Part shown: positions 30,591-40,528 of the stretch, piece by piece
How positions within the stretch are numbered: position 1 is the first letter of the stretch
Layout of the letters: each line of letters begins with the position of its first letter
From: Thermomonas sp. S9
GTDB taxonomy: Bacteria; Pseudomonadota; Gammaproteobacteria; Xanthomonadales; Xanthomonadaceae
Length of the DNA stretch: 64,000 bases
Assembly (NCBI RefSeq): GCF_024704365.1
Contig: NZ_JAJDFY010000001.1
Location: 248,001-312,000, forward strand
Direction of reading: 5' to 3'
The notes under the pieces: model-generated
What the model was told of the DNA's origin: nothing
The model's input: only the letters and a program-made list of their open reading frames with translations
Databases searched by the model: none
Position numbers and translations under genes: made by a program

Positions 30591-30960
30591 CGCATGTACA
30601 CCTCCCGAGCGCAGGCACGGGAACCCGGGCGGATGCGCGCGCCGCGATGCGGCCGGGCAGCCGGGCTGGGAGTGAAGGCGGGGGCGATGGCGGCGCGCCA
30701 AGACTCGCAGCGCCGGCATGCCGGGCGCGCAGCGCACGCCGCGAGGCTGGTGCGGGGATGCAGGGAGGAACCGGCAGCCCCGTCCTCCCTGACGGGGCCC
30801 GCAGCGGAAGGGGAGTCCTTCGCCACCCAGGGGTCACGGGCGGATCCGAGCGCTGCCGGTGAGGCAAGCTTGGCGGCAACCAACGGTCGGCGCCATGAGA
30901 GCTTTTCTCGCCGTCGGGTAGGATTTTTCTGACCCCTCCACCCGCCCAACCCCATGCCCC
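30591..30960. other. gene-free stretch with palindromes
   Basis: About 370 bases between two terminators. It holds a perfect palindrome CCGGCATGCCGG (30713-30724) and a hairpin CCCCGTC / GACGGGG (30779-30798). There is also an AT-rich patch with GAGAGCTTTTCTC near 30896-30908 and a GGATTTTTC segment after it. A minus-strand frame stays open through it but has the composition of noncoding GC-rich DNA. I see no supported gene; it could be a dispersed repeat. Confidence 0.4.
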
Positions 30961-30994
30961 AAAACGCACGGGACCCGCTGGTGCGGACCCCGTG
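30961..30994 (-). terminator. intrinsic terminator of the M61 peptidase gene
   Basis: Read on the minus strand, CACGGG, GT, CCGC, ACCA, GCGG, GT, CCCGTG folds into a hairpin with a symmetric GT/GT internal loop, followed by CGTTTT. It lies about 30 bases past the stop. Confidence 0.65.
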
Positions 30995-31025
30995 GCAACG
31001 CCTTCAACGCCTGCGCGGCGAACGC

Positions 31026-32925
31026 TTATTTGCGCGCGGTGAGGATCGGCGTCAGCAGGTCCGGCTTGCCGGGGATGCGCTCCAGGTGCGGGTAGCGCAG
31101 GCCGCCGTGGTACTCCAGCTTGACCGTGCGGTAGCGGTCGAACTCCTTGAGCAGCAGTTCGATCGAAGCCTTCGGATCCTTCGCCGCGGCCTTCACCGCC
31201 TCCTCCAGCGCGTCGTTGCTATAGGCCTGGCCGTTGACCGCGACCACGCTGGCGCCACTGCCGATGCCGGCGTTGAATGCCGGGCCGTCCCAGCGCACGT
31301 CGTTGATGGTGCCGTCCTTGCCCACGCTCAGGCCCAGCGAGTAGGTGAAGTCGGCGCCGCCCCAGCGCGCATTGGCCTTGGCATAGGCGCTGGGGGTGTC
31401 CTTGAACACCAGCCTCCAGCCCGCCGCCTCGATCCCGCCGGTCAGGCCCTTCTTGCCGTCCAGGCGCTCGCGCAGGAAGGTCGCCCAGTCGTACGGCAGC
31501 ACCCCGTCGAGGGTGGCCACCACGGTGTCGAAGGTGTAGGTGTTCTGCTTCTCCCACTCGCCGTCGTTGATCCCGAAGAACGCGCGGGCGAAATCATCCA
31601 GCGATTTCTTGCCGCCGGTTTTGGCGCGGATCAGCGCATCGGCCTCCAGCCAGATCAGCTGCCCGCCCGAGTAGTAGTCCTCGCTCAGCTGGTAATTGCG
31701 ATACGCGCGCGGGGCGCGGTTGGCGATGATCGGGTCGTTGGTGGTGTCCTGGATGTTGCGCCAGGACAGGCCCGGGCGGTTCTCGGCGTAGGTCGCGGCG
31801 ACCAGCGCCAGCGCGTCGATCGAGGCCGGCAGCGGGCGCATGCCGCTGCGTGCGGCCAGCACATTGCCCCAGTACTGGGTCTGGCCCTCGTACACCCATA
31901 GCAGGCTGTCTTGCATCGGCACGTTGAAGTTCGGCGTCCACAGGTCGGCCGGGCGGCGGTACTTGCCGTTCCAGCTGTGGGTGTACTCGTGCGCCAGCAG
32001 GTCGGTGAAGCCGGTCTTCTCGTTCCAGCCGGTGAAGTAGTCGGTGCCGACACCGTTCTCGCTGGAGCGCTGGTGCTCCAGGCCGTTGCCGCCCATCTGC
32101 TCGGACAGCGAGAACAGGAACTGGTAGTGGTCGTAGTGCTGGGCGCCGAACAGTTTCAGCGCCTGCTCCACCATCGCCTTGTGCCGCGCGACCTGCTCCG
32201 GCTTGGCCTCCAGGTACTTCGGCGCATCCGCGATCACGCCCAGCTTCACCGGCACCTTGCTGCCGGCCGGGGTGAGGTCGATGTTCTTCGCATGGCGGCC
32301 GGCGTACACCGGCGAATCCACCAGGATGTCCAGCGGCACGTCCTGATAGTCCACGGTGTCGCCGCTGCGGCCGTCTTCCTTGAGCGCGGTGAAGGCGGTC
32401 CAGCCGGCCGGGTAGGTGACGCGCAGGTCGAACGGGATGCGGTGCGCGTAGTAGCCGGCCGGGTACAGCACGGTGGAGAGCGTCTGCAGGTTGAGCATGT
32501 TCGGGGTCATCACGATCCGGCCCTGAGCTGGGGGTGGTCGGGGTGAGGTAGTCGAACTCGGCGGTGATCGCGCTGACCCCGGATGGCACGTCCAGATGGA
32601 AGGCGTTCACGTCGAGGGGGTCGCGCGTCCAGTCCAGCGTCTTGCCATTGGCCTTGAAGGTGATGCCGGCGATCTTGTCGATCGGGTTGCGCGGGCTGTG
32701 GCCGCCCGGCACCCACTTCGGATACAGCAGGGTCAGCGGGCCGGGCCGGACCGGAATGGTCTCCTTCATCCGGAAGATGCGCTGGCTGAGGTTGGTGGCA
32801 TCCACCTCGAGCTTGATCGTGCCCGGATAGGGCACGTCCTGCGGCGGCGGGATGTCCGGGGCCTGGGCCTGGGCGGCTCCGGCCAGCAGCAGGGACAGGG
32901 CGAGGGGCAGCAGACGGCGCTTCAT
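31026..32925 (-). CDS. M61-family (glycyl aminopeptidase) metallopeptidase (frame break)
   Basis: Secreted zinc peptidase, about 632 residues when joined. The signal peptide ends AGAAQAQA. The zinc motif HEYTHSWNGKY, the downstream YEGQTQYWG and a C-terminal PDZ-like region (GIGSGASVVAVNGQAY) are clear. The frame breaks at 32526: plus strand CCTGAGCTGG, where CCTGGCTGG would give TTPSQGRIVMTPNM. Either side of the break is fully conserved, so one inserted base is likely. A single-gene unit with its own terminator. Confidence 0.88.
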
Positions 32926-33057
32926 GGCAGACTCCGGGCAGCGGGGTAAGCCCGCATCCTACTGGCGGCGGCCCCGCCCCCTATGCCGAAAGGCATGCAC
33001 GCGGCCTTGACCGGCACCCCATATGCTGGCGTCACCTCCACCATCGAGGATTTCCGT

Positions 33058-33451
33058 ATGCCGCTGCGCCCGCTCGTGATGCTCCCGGTTCTGCTGCTGG
33101 CCGCCTGCGCCAACCATCCGGCACCGCCCGCCCCGCCGCCCGCACCCCCGCCCCGCCGGCCGGGATGGCACCCCGCCGCCCGCCCCGCCGGCACCGCCGG
33201 CACCGCCGGCACCGCCGACGGCGGCGCCGCCTCCGCCCCCGCTGGCGATGGCCTGTGACGCCGCGCCGGCGCAGCGGTTCGTGGGCCAGCCGGCGACCGC
33301 CGCCAATGTCGAGGCCGCGCGCCAGGCCGCCGGGGCGAGCACGGTGCGCAGCCTCAAGCCCGGCCAGCCGATGACGATGGATTACCGCGGCGACCGCCTG
33401 AACGTGCTGCAGGACGCCGCCGGCAAGATCGACAAGATCAGCTGCGGCTGA
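33058..33451 (+). CDS. I78-family peptidase inhibitor lipoprotein (frame break in proline linker)
   Basis: The start MPLRPLVMLPVLLLAAC is a lipoprotein signal. The C-terminal ~65 residues match the potato-inhibitor-like I78 family: CDAAPAQRFVGQPAT, VRSLKPGQPMTMDYRGDRLN and ISCG. They are in a different frame, linked by a Pro/Ala-rich stretch made of GCACCGCCG tandem units (33187-33220). One extra base or two missing bases in the C-runs at about 33148-33178 would join them. Such inhibitors block serine proteases. GAGGA precedes the ATG. Confidence 0.7.
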
Positions 33452-33458
33452 GCGCGGC

Positions 33459-34727
33459 TCACTCCACCGCGTCCGCGCCCGCCGGCAGCGGTGCCTGCGC
33501 GGCGGGATCGCGCGCGTAGCGGCGCGCCACCAGCGCGGCCAGCGCCAGCAGACCGGCCGCCAGCAGGAATGCCACGCCCGGCAGGCGCAGCGGGGCCTGC
33601 GGGCTGATGAAGAACCCGAACGCCCCGGCGAAGGTGGCCGGGGCCACGATCCCGGCCAGCGACACCAGGCTGCCCAGCGAACCCTGGATGCGCCCCTGCT
33701 CGTTGGCCGGGACCTGGCGGGTGATCAGCGCCATCGTGGCCGGCCCGGCCACCGCCCACAGCGCGCTGATCGGCAGTCCCAGCAGGAACAGCCAGCCCTG
33801 TCCGGCCAGGCCGTACAGGAGGAAGCCGAAGGTGCCGCAGGACAGCCCCAGCAGCAGCGCGCGGCGCTCGCCCAGCGCCTTCACCAGCCGCCCCACCACC
33901 GCCACGTTGACGATCACGCTGAGCACCCCGACCACCGCCAGCACGTAGCCGGCCTGCCGCTCCTTCCAGCCGAAGGCGGCATCCGCGTACAGCACGAAGG
34001 TGCTCGGATACACGTAGTGGGCGAAGTTGGCGATGAACACCACCGCCACCAGGCCCCAGATCGCGCGATGCTCGCGCAGCATCCGCACCCCGCCCAGAGG
34101 GCGCGCGTGCCGCCAGTCGAAGCGCGGGCTGCGGCGCTCGCGCGGCAGCGATTCCGGCAGCACGAACAGCCCGTACAGGAAGTTCAGCAGGGCCAGCCCG
34201 GCCGCGCACCAGAACGGCAGGCGCTGATCCAGGGTACCGAGCACGCCGCCGAGCAAGGGCCCGATGATGAAACCCAGCCCGAACGCCGCGCCGATCATGC
34301 CGAAGCCCTTGGCGCGCCGCTCCGGCGGCAGCACGTCGGCGATATAGGCGTTGGCGGTGGTGAAGCTGGCCGAGGTGATCGCGGAAATGATGCGGCCCAC
34401 GAACAGCCAGCCCAGGCTCGGCGCCAGCGCCATGAACACGAAGTCCGCGCCCAGCCCGAGGCAGGACAGCAGGATCACCGGGCGCCGCCCGAAGCGGTCG
34501 GACAGCGCGCCCTGCACCGGCGCGCTGAAGAACTGCACCAATGCGAAGGTGAATGAGAACAGCCCGATCCAGTATGCCGCCGTGGACAGCGCGCCGCCGA
34601 CCATCTGCTGCACCAGGTGCGGCAGCACCGGGATGATCAGCCCGAACGCCAGCACGTCGATCAGCACGGTGACAAAAATGAAGGCGAGTGCGGCCTTGCG
34701 GGCAGGATGGGGTGGGGTGGGGCTCAT
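33459..34727 (-). CDS. TetA-like MFS multidrug transporter
   Basis: 422 residues, twelve predicted membrane helices, DHA1 subfamily. Motif A appears as [14 protein letters not shown] (~75-88); the fifth-helix motif is [16 protein letters not shown]. It resembles tetracycline/H+ antiporters, but the substrate cannot be told from sequence. Start ATG 34727. It follows the DUF2239 gene by 24 bases and may be in the folE operon. Confidence 0.85.
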   Translation of the reverse strand: MSPTPPHPARKAALAFIFVTVLIDVLAFGLIIPVLPHLVQQMVGGALSTAAYWIGLFSFTFALVQFFSAPVQGALSDRFGRRPVILLSCLGLGADFVFMALAPSLGWLFVGRIISAITSASFTTANAYIADVLPPERRAKGFGMIGAAFGLGFIIGPLLGGVLGTLDQRLPFWCAAGLALLNFLYGLFVLPESLPRERRSPRFDWRHARPLGGVRMLREHRAIWGLVAVVFIANFAHYVYPSTFVLYADAAFGWKERQAGYVLAVVGVLSVIVNVAVVGRLVKALGERRALLLGLSCGTFGFLLYGLAGQGWLFLLGLPISALWAVAGPATMALITRQVPANEQGRIQGSLGSLVSLAGIVAPATFAGAFGFFISPQAPLRLPGVAFLLAAGLLALAALVARRYARDPAAQAPLPAGADAVE

Positions 34728-34751
34728 GCGCGGGAGAATCCGAATCGGAGT

Positions 34752-35339
34752 TCAGACACCGAAGGCATCGCTGGCCAGCCATTCGGCATGCTCGCGCACA
34801 TCCTCCGGCCAGCTCGCAATCGCCGCTTGAAACAGGTGGTAATCCGCTGCAAACAGCGCGCGTGCGGCATCCTCGGCGTTTTCCGCCATGTCCGCCATCG
34901 CCTGCAGAAAACGGTAGGCCGCCTCCTGCGCCGCGCGTCGGCGGTCCTCGGCGGCGGTGACCGCGCGCGCTGCGTCCACCAGCCGGCGCAGCGCGATCGA
35001 GGCGCCGCCCGGCTGCGCCGCCAGCCAGTCCCAGTGCTGCGGCAGCAGGGTCACCTCGCGCGCCACCACACCCAGCTTCGGCCGCCCGGGGCGGCGTGGG
35101 CGCGCGGAGGCCGCATCCCCTTCCGGGTGTGGCCGCGCCAACCACGCCAGCAGGTCGGCGGCCGGTAGCTCCAGCGGCAGTTCCAGCAGGCGCGCATCAC
35201 GATCGTCGAACACCCGCAGCGCACGCTCGGGATGGGCGTCGAAGGCCTGCTTGGCCTTCAACGCGACGTGGCGCAGCTCGCCACTGGCGATGCGGTCGCT
35301 GCCGGAAAACGCGGTGCAGCGCAGGCTGGGGGAGATCAA
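34752..35339 (-). CDS. DUF2239 family protein
   Basis: 195 residues, cytosolic, no membrane segment. The family signature GRPKLGVVAREVTLLPQHWDWLA and GGASIALRRLVDAAR is clear. Function unknown. The start is TTG at 35339 with AGGAG six bases upstream; no ATG fits before the conserved part. It lies 18 bases after folE and is likely co-transcribed. Confidence 0.8.
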   Translation of the reverse strand: MISPSLRCTAFSGSDRIASGELRHVALKAKQAFDAHPERALRVFDDRDARLLELPLELPAADLLAWLARPHPEGDAASARPRRPGRPKLGVVAREVTLLPQHWDWLAAQPGGASIALRRLVDAARAVTAAEDRRRAAQEAAYRFLQAMADMAENAEDAARALFAADYHLFQAAIASWPEDVREHAEWLASDAFGV

Positions 35340-35357
35340 GGCCGGCTCCTGGCGTCG

Positions 35358-35966
35358 TCAGCGGCCCGGCCCGACCTCGATGAAGCGCAGGAACTCGGCG
35401 CGGGTGCGCGCATCCTCGCGGAAGCTGCCCAGCATCTTGCTGGTGACCATGCTCACCCCGCGCTTGTGGATGCCGCGGGTGGTCATGCACTCGTGCGCGC
35501 CCACCACCACCACGCCGACGCCGCGCGGCTGCAGCGCGCGCTGGATGCAGTGGGCGATCTGCGCGGTCATCTTCTCCTGCACCTGGAAGCGGCGGGCGTA
35601 GGCCTCCACCACCCGCGCCAGCTTGCTGATGCCCACCACCTTGCCGTCCGGCAGATAGCCCACGTGGACCTTGCCGATGATCGGCGCCATGTGGTGCTCG
35701 CAATGGCTTTCGTACTCGATGTCGCGCAGCACGATCATCTCGTCGTAGCCGTCCACCTCCTCGAAGGTGCGCGCCATGTAGTCGTCCGGATCCAGCGCAT
35801 AGCCGCTGAACCAGTCCTCGTAGGCCTTGGCCACGCGCTTGGGCGTGTCCAGCAGGCCCTCGCGCGCCGGGTCGTCGCCGGCCCAGCGCAGCAGCGTGCG
35901 CACCGCCTCCTCGGCCTGCGCGCGGGCGACGCCGTGGCGGACGTCATCGGAACGGGAATCGGACAT
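35358..35966 (-). CDS. folE: GTP cyclohydrolase I
   Basis: 202 residues. Converts GTP to dihydroneopterin triphosphate, first step of folate synthesis. Zinc and catalytic motifs: [20 protein letters not shown] and [14 protein letters not shown] 35966 (MSDSRSDD) is chosen over a start ten codons earlier because family members begin near there. Confidence 0.95.
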   Translation of the reverse strand: MSDSRSDDVRHGVARAQAEEAVRTLLRWAGDDPAREGLLDTPKRVAKAYEDWFSGYALDPDDYMARTFEEVDGYDEMIVLRDIEYESHCEHHMAPIIGKVHVGYLPDGKVVGISKLARVVEAYARRFQVQEKMTAQIAHCIQRALQPRGVGVVVVGAHECMTTRGIHKRGVSMVTSKMLGSFREDARTRAEFLRFIEVGPGR

Positions 35967-36023
35967 GTGCGGCTCCGGGCGTGCGTGGGGCCGCATGGTA
36001 GCGCGATTGGCGTCGGCCCCGGA

Positions 36024-36239
36024 TCAACCCGCGGCCGCGGCGCGCCCGCCCAGCAGGCGCGCCGGCAGCCACAGCAGCGCGCGCAGGAACGCGAACACCG
36101 CCGACAGCGTGATCCCCGCCAGCCGCAGCGGCAGCGACAGCAGCCAGACCAGCGGCCACAGCAGCAAGGCCAGCAGCGCCAGCGGCCAGCACAGCACGAA
36201 CAGCAGGCACCACAGCAGCAGGGCGACTAGGGCCTTCAT
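36024..36239 (-). CDS. small hydrophobic membrane protein
   Basis: 71 residues, almost entirely hydrophobic: two helices, ALVALLLWCLLFVLCWPLAL and GITLSAVFAFLRALLWLP, with Leu/Trp-rich sequence. The family is not recognised. GGAGG with an eight-base spacer before ATG supports translation. It lies between the acyl-CoA dehydrogenase and folE, same strand. Confidence 0.6.
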   Translation of the reverse strand: MKALVALLLWCLLFVLCWPLALLALLLWPLVWLLSLPLRLAGITLSAVFAFLRALLWLPARLLGGRAAAAG

Positions 36240-36345
36240 GGTGTTGATCTCCTCCGGCACCGCTACCGTGGCGCACCCACCCGGCCCCAGCAAGCGGTTT
36301 GCGACGAAGCGGCCCGCGCGCCGACGAAATCCGGGCGCTTGCCCT

Positions 36346-37978
36346 TCAATCCAGCCCCATCGCCCACGCCAACGCCGCATCGGCATCGACCGCGGCCGGC
36401 AGGCTGCCATAGGTGTTCGCACGCGCCGGGCCCAGCCGCGCCGCGCACCAGTCGCGCGCCAGCGGATGCTGCGCACGCAGCAGGATGGCGCCCTGCAGCA
36501 GCAGCGCCAGGCGCTCGACGAAGGCGCGCGCGCCGGCTTCGTCGCTGCCCGCCTCGAGCATCGCCATCCCGGCCTGCAGCGCGGCGTCGAACTGCGCGTC
36601 CATGCCGGCCGCGGCCTGCCACTGCGCGCGCAGCGCGGCGCCGATCTCCGGTTCGCGCGCCAGCGCGCGCAGCACGTCCAGACACTGGATGTTGCCACTG
36701 CCTTCCCAGATCGAATTCAGCGGCGCCTGCCGGTACAGGCGCGGCAGCAGCGTCTCCTCGATATAGCCGAGCCCCCAGGCATTCCTGCGCTTCGTTGACG
36801 AAGCCCGGCGTGCGCTTGCAGATCCAGTACTTGCCGATGGCAGTGGCGATCCGCGCCAGTGCGGCCTCGCCGGAATCGTGCGGCGCGCGATCGACCGCGC
36901 CGGCGACCCGCAGCGCCAGGGCGGTGGCGGCCTCCGACTCCAGCACCAGATCGGCCAGTACGCGGCGCATCAGCGGCTGCTCGAGCAGGCGCTTGCCGAA
37001 CGCGCGGCGGTGGCCGGCGTGATGCAGCGCCTGTCGCAGCGCCATCCGCATCAGCCCGGCCGAGCCCAGCATGCAGTCCAGCCGGGTCAGCATCACCATC
37101 TCGAGGATGGTGGCGACGCCGCGGCCTTCGGCGCCGATGCGATGCGCCCACGCGCCATCGAACTCCACCTCGCTGGAGGCATTCGACCAGTCGCCCAGCT
37201 TGTCCTTCAGCCGCATCAGCCGCAGCGCGTTCCTGGTCCCGTCCGCACGCCAGCGCGGCAGCAGGAAGCAGCTCAGCCCGCCCGGCGCCTGCGCGAGAAC
37301 GAGAAACGCATCCGACATCGGCGCCGAGAAGAACCATTTGTGCCCGACCAGCGCGTATTCGCCCTCCGCACCCAGCGGCGTGGCGCGGGTGGTGTTGGCG
37401 CGTACGTCGCTGCCGCCCTGCTTCTCGGTCATGCCCATGCCGAGGGTGACCCCGCGCTTGTCCGCCATCGGCACGTCGCGGCCGTCGTAGGCGAACGCGC
37501 AGGCCTTGTCGGCCCATTCGCGCAGGGCCGGCGCCTGGCGCAGCACCGGCACCGCGGCGTGGGTCATGGTCAGCGGGCAGCTGCTGCCGGGTTCGGCCTG
37601 GTAGTGCAGATAGCTCAGCGCCGCGCGCGCGACGTGCGCGCCCGGTTGCGGCTGCACCCACGACAGCCCGGCCACGCCATGCGCGATCGCCGCGCCCATC
37701 ACCTCGTGGTAGGCGGCGTTGAAGGCGACGCGATCGATGCGGCGGCCGTAGGCATCGAAGGCCTGCAGGCGCGGGCGGTCGCGGTGCGCCTCGTCGGCCA
37801 GCCGCAGCAGGGTGTCGCCGGCCAGCGCACCGTAGGCCGCGAGCGAGGCGGAGAACGCCGCGCCGCCCTCGCGCGCCACCGCCGCGCGCAGCCCCGGATC
37901 GTCCGCCCACAGGTCGAACGGGCCGGGCGGCGGCGGCTGGTTGAACACCTCGTGGGTCTGGAAATGTGGCTGCTCCAT
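36346..37978 (-). CDS. acyl-CoA dehydrogenase, AidB-like (frame break)
   Basis: About 545 residues when joined. FAD-enzyme of the AidB-type subgroup: PLTMTHAAVPVLRQ, MGMTEKQGGSDVRANTT, GHKWFFSAPMSDAFLVLAQ, and in the second half LYRQAPLNSIWEGSGN. The protein is split at about 36768-36776 (plus CCGAGCCCCCAGG). Two missing bases would give the expected ECLGGLGYIEE. ATG 37978 (MEQPHFQ) has GGAGGA upstream. The substrate is unknown; AidB proteins bind DNA and isovaleryl-CoA in vitro. Confidence 0.85.
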
Positions 37979-38112
37979 CACATTCCTCCACTTTGTCCGT
38001 CAAGCCCGCTGGCATTGTGCCGTAGATGTCAGCAAGCGAGATAGGCTGCTGCCAACATGCACAGCACGATCTGCGCTAGCGTCGAGCACACGCGCATCGA
38101 TGGGAGGTCGCC

Positions 38113-38610
38113 ATGAACAATGTCCGCCAAGGCACTGCCGCCGAACTCTGGCAAGACCTGCTGCGCGACGCCGGGAAGCGCAGCCATGTCCCGCTGGATG
38201 AATCTCAGGAAAGCTATCTGGTATTTCTGCTGTTGCGGCACCAGAACGATCCGCAGCTACTCGCGCACGTGCAGGCGCTGGATTGGCTGCACGCGCAAAC
38301 GCTGGTCGGACAGTCGCGCGCCGATGCCCTGCGCGACGTCGGCGACCGCTGCCTGCTGATCGCCGGCCTGTTCCCGACGCTGGCGCAGCGCCGCCGGGTC
38401 AGCCTGGACTATTTCCTGACCCTGGGCCGCAGCGCCTACCGCGACCTGGCCGACGCCTGCCGCTCGGCCTATGCCGAGCTGTTCGCGCAGCTGGCCGCGC
38501 ACTACGACGCGTTGGCACAGGTGCTGCGCGGACTGCGCGAGACGCCGCTGCCGGTGCCGGCCGTGGCGCTGGCACCGGCGCGTCGCCCACCGGGGATGCG
38601 CGTGCATTGA
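38113..38610 (+). CDS. conserved hypothetical protein
   Basis: 165 residues, soluble, helical, with no signal peptide or membrane segment. Stretches such as ESQESYLVFLLLRH and QRRRVSLDYFLTLGRSAYRDLA look conserved and coding. I do not recognise a named family. GGGAGG lies seven bases before ATG. It diverges from the acyl-CoA dehydrogenase; a TAGCGT box at about 38077 may be its -10. Confidence 0.65.
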   Translation: MNNVRQGTAAELWQDLLRDAGKRSHVPLDESQESYLVFLLLRHQNDPQLLAHVQALDWLHAQTLVGQSRADALRDVGDRCLLIAGLFPTLAQRRRVSLDYFLTLGRSAYRDLADACRSAYAELFAQLAAHYDALAQVLRGLRETPLPVPAVALAPARRPPGMRVH

Positions 38611-38612
38611 GC

Positions 38613-38948
38613 TCAGCGCGGACTTTCCGAACCCGCGGATACGATCCCGAACTCGGCCTCGATCATCGCGTAGAACACCTGCACGTCCTGCTGCCGCAGC
38701 AGATCGAGGAAAGCCTCGATCTGCGCGCGCGGGGCCACGAACTCGACCAGCACCGGCTCGGTGCCGGCCAGCTCGAAAAAGCGCTCCTCGCGCAGGGTGC
38801 CGTGGCGGCCGAACCCCGCCAGCGCCCGGAACACCGAGCCGCCGGGGATGCCCGACTCCATCGCCTTGTGCAGCAGCCACTCGTACAGCGGCTTGCCCTC
38901 GTGGCGGCTGTTCTCGTAGGTATAGACGCGCAGGTGGATGCCTTTCAT
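38613..38948 (-). CDS. DUF190 family protein, fluoride-operon partner of CrcB
   Basis: 111 residues, PII-like fold family. Marks: [19 protein letters not shown] and [18 protein letters not shown]190 genes often accompany crcB. Start ATG 38948 overlaps the end of crcB by four bases, so the two are translationally coupled and under the same riboswitch. Confidence 0.85.
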   Translation of the reverse strand: MKGIHLRVYTYENSRHEGKPLYEWLLHKAMESGIPGGSVFRALAGFGRHGTLREERFFELAGTEPVLVEFVAPRAQIEAFLDLLRQQDVQVFYAMIEAEFGIVSAGSESPR

Positions 38949-39352
38949 GCGCTTGCTCCTTGGAATTGGGCCTGCAGCAGGGCGTGGGTGACGGCATAGG
39001 CCGCCCAGGTGGCAAGCAGGGACAGGCCGACATGCAGCGCGATGCCGGCGCCGGCCCAGCCGAACTGGCCGCGCATCATCAGCGTGGTGATCTCGGCGGA
39101 GAACGTGGAGAACGTGGTCAGCCCGCCGAGGAAGCCGGTCATCAGCGCCAGCCGCAACGCGGGCGGCAGGGCATCGAACTGGTTGAACAGCGCCAGCAGC
39201 AGGCCCATCAGCAGGCCGCCGACGGTATTCGCGGCCAGCGTGCCCAGCGGCACGGTGGGGAACAGGGGATTGAGCGCCAGGCCCAGGCCCCAGCGCGCCA
39301 GCGCGCCGAATCCGGCGCCGATGAAGATTCCCAGGGCTGCAATGAAATTCAC
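38945..39352 (-). CDS. crcB: fluoride channel CrcB (Fluc)
   Basis: 135 residues, four membrane helices, dual-topology fluoride exporter. Marks: [20 protein letters not shown] and [13 protein letters not shown]. The start is GTG at 39352 (MNFIAALG) with GAGG upstream; longer in-frame starts would enter the riboswitch's expression platform. It is preceded by a fluoride riboswitch and coupled to DUF190. Confidence 0.9.
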   Translation of the reverse strand: MNFIAALGIFIGAGFGALARWGLGLALNPLFPTVPLGTLAANTVGGLLMGLLLALFNQFDALPPALRLALMTGFLGGLTTFSTFSAEITTLMMRGQFGWAGAGIALHVGLSLLATWAAYAVTHALLQAQFQGASA

Positions 39353-39422
39353 GGCCAGTGCCTCGCATGTGGCCGGCACGCGCAACCCATGATGAGCCTG
39401 CGCACCGGTGATCGTCCGGATG

Positions 39423-39507
39423 GGCAGGCATCATCAGCACCCCGGCGTTCGCGCCGCGTGCAGTTCGCCTGTCGAAACAAGCCGGAGGATGCCTTCTCCT
39501 TGCCGGC
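39423..39507 (-). promoter_or_regulatory. fluoride riboswitch (crcB motif)
   Basis: On the minus strand: hairpin GGAGAAGGCATCCTCC (39484-39499) whose loop GGCAT can pair with ATGCC downstream; linker GAACT; stem GCAC/GTGC closing a GC-rich hairpin (39437-39461); then TGATGATGCCTGCC. This is the fluoride aptamer pattern, close to the known Pseudomonas example as I recall it. The linker is about 15 bases longer than usual and holds an extra GCTTGT-TTCG-ACAGGC hairpin. The TGATGATGCC strand can instead pair with 39389-39401, near the crcB start, giving a switch. A -10 box TAAGAT lies at 39509-39514. Confidence 0.75.
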
Positions 39508-39739
39508 CATCTTAACGCAGGTGCGGCGCACGGAATGCTGAATTCCAGCGCTGGCCCGGGCGCAGGCCCGTACCCGCGTGCATGCGCGGCACGGATCGGT
39601 GATAATTCCTGTACCCGCGGGTTTACCCGCTTCGCCCCCGTTCAGCCAGTGCCCACCAAGCTGCGCGCCGACGCGCCCGCCGCTTGAAGCCGCAGCCGCA
39701 GTCCGCGTTTCCCTTCGTACCACCCATATTCAGGACCCA

Positions 39740-40528
39740 ATGCCCACGCCCACTCCCCCGCCGTGCGCCTGTCCGATGTCCGCCTGGGCTATGGCGGCCG
39801 CACCATCCTGCGCGGGCTGCGCCTTGCGGTGCCGGAAGGCAGCATGACGGCGGTGCTGGGCCCCTCCGGCAGCGGCAAGTCCACCCTGCTGGCGGCGATC
39901 ACCGGCGAGCTGGTGCCGGCGCAGGGCACGCTGGAGGTGTTCGGGCAGCCGGTGCCGCGCGATGCGCGCGGCCTGCTGGGGATGCGCAAGCGGCTGGGCG
40001 TGCTGCTGCAGGGCAATGGCCTGCTCACCGACCTGACCGTGGCCGAGAACGTGGCGCTGCCGCTGCGCGCCCATTCCGGCCTGGCGGAACCCGAGCTCCA
40101 GGCGCGGGTGCAGGCCAAGCTGGACGCGGTCGGCCTGGGCGCGGCGGCCGACCTGTTCCCGCGCGAGCTGTCCGGCGGCATGGCCCGGCGCGCGGCGCTG
40201 GCGCGCGCGCTGGCGCTGGACCCGCCGCTGCTGCTGTGCGACGAGCCGCTGACCGGGCTCGACCCGATCGCCAGTGGGGTGGTGATGGCGCTGCTGCGCC
40301 AGCTCAACCAGTCGCTGGGGCTGACCTGCATCGTGGTCAGCCACCACGTGCGCGAAACCCTGCCGGTGTGCGACCAGGCGGTGGTGGTCGCCAACGGCAC
40401 GCTGGTGTTCGACGGCACGCCCGAGGCGCTGCAGGCCAGCTCAGGACCCGCTGCTGCGGCAGTTCCTGGACGGCGCTGCGCACGGGCCGATCGCGTTCGA
40501 CGACGTCACCGGACAGAGGGCCGCCTGA
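39740..40528 (+). CDS. mlaF: phospholipid-transport ATPase MlaF (two frame breaks)
   Basis: ATPase of the Mla system that keeps outer-membrane lipid asymmetry. Walker A GPSGSGKST, signature LSGGMARRAALARA, Walker B LLLCDEPLTGLDP. The frame from GTG 39763 is unbroken to 40440. ATG 39740 (MPTPTPP) is the likely start; it needs one missing C in the run at 39755-39759. At 40441 an extra T (AGCTCAGGA for AGCCAGGA) breaks the end; corrected it runs DPLLRQFLDGAAHG to TGA 40526-40528, overlapping mlaE by ATGA. Confidence 0.88.

Noticed and set aside
30422-30955. A 177-residue minus-strand frame downstream of glnA
   Set aside because: Its composition is typical of non-coding GC-rich DNA, it runs into the end of glnA, and it has no ribosome site or recognisable domain.
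39645-39690. A twelve-codon frame MPTKLRADAPAA upstream of mlaF
   Set aside because: Too short to support and without any signal or conservation I can judge.
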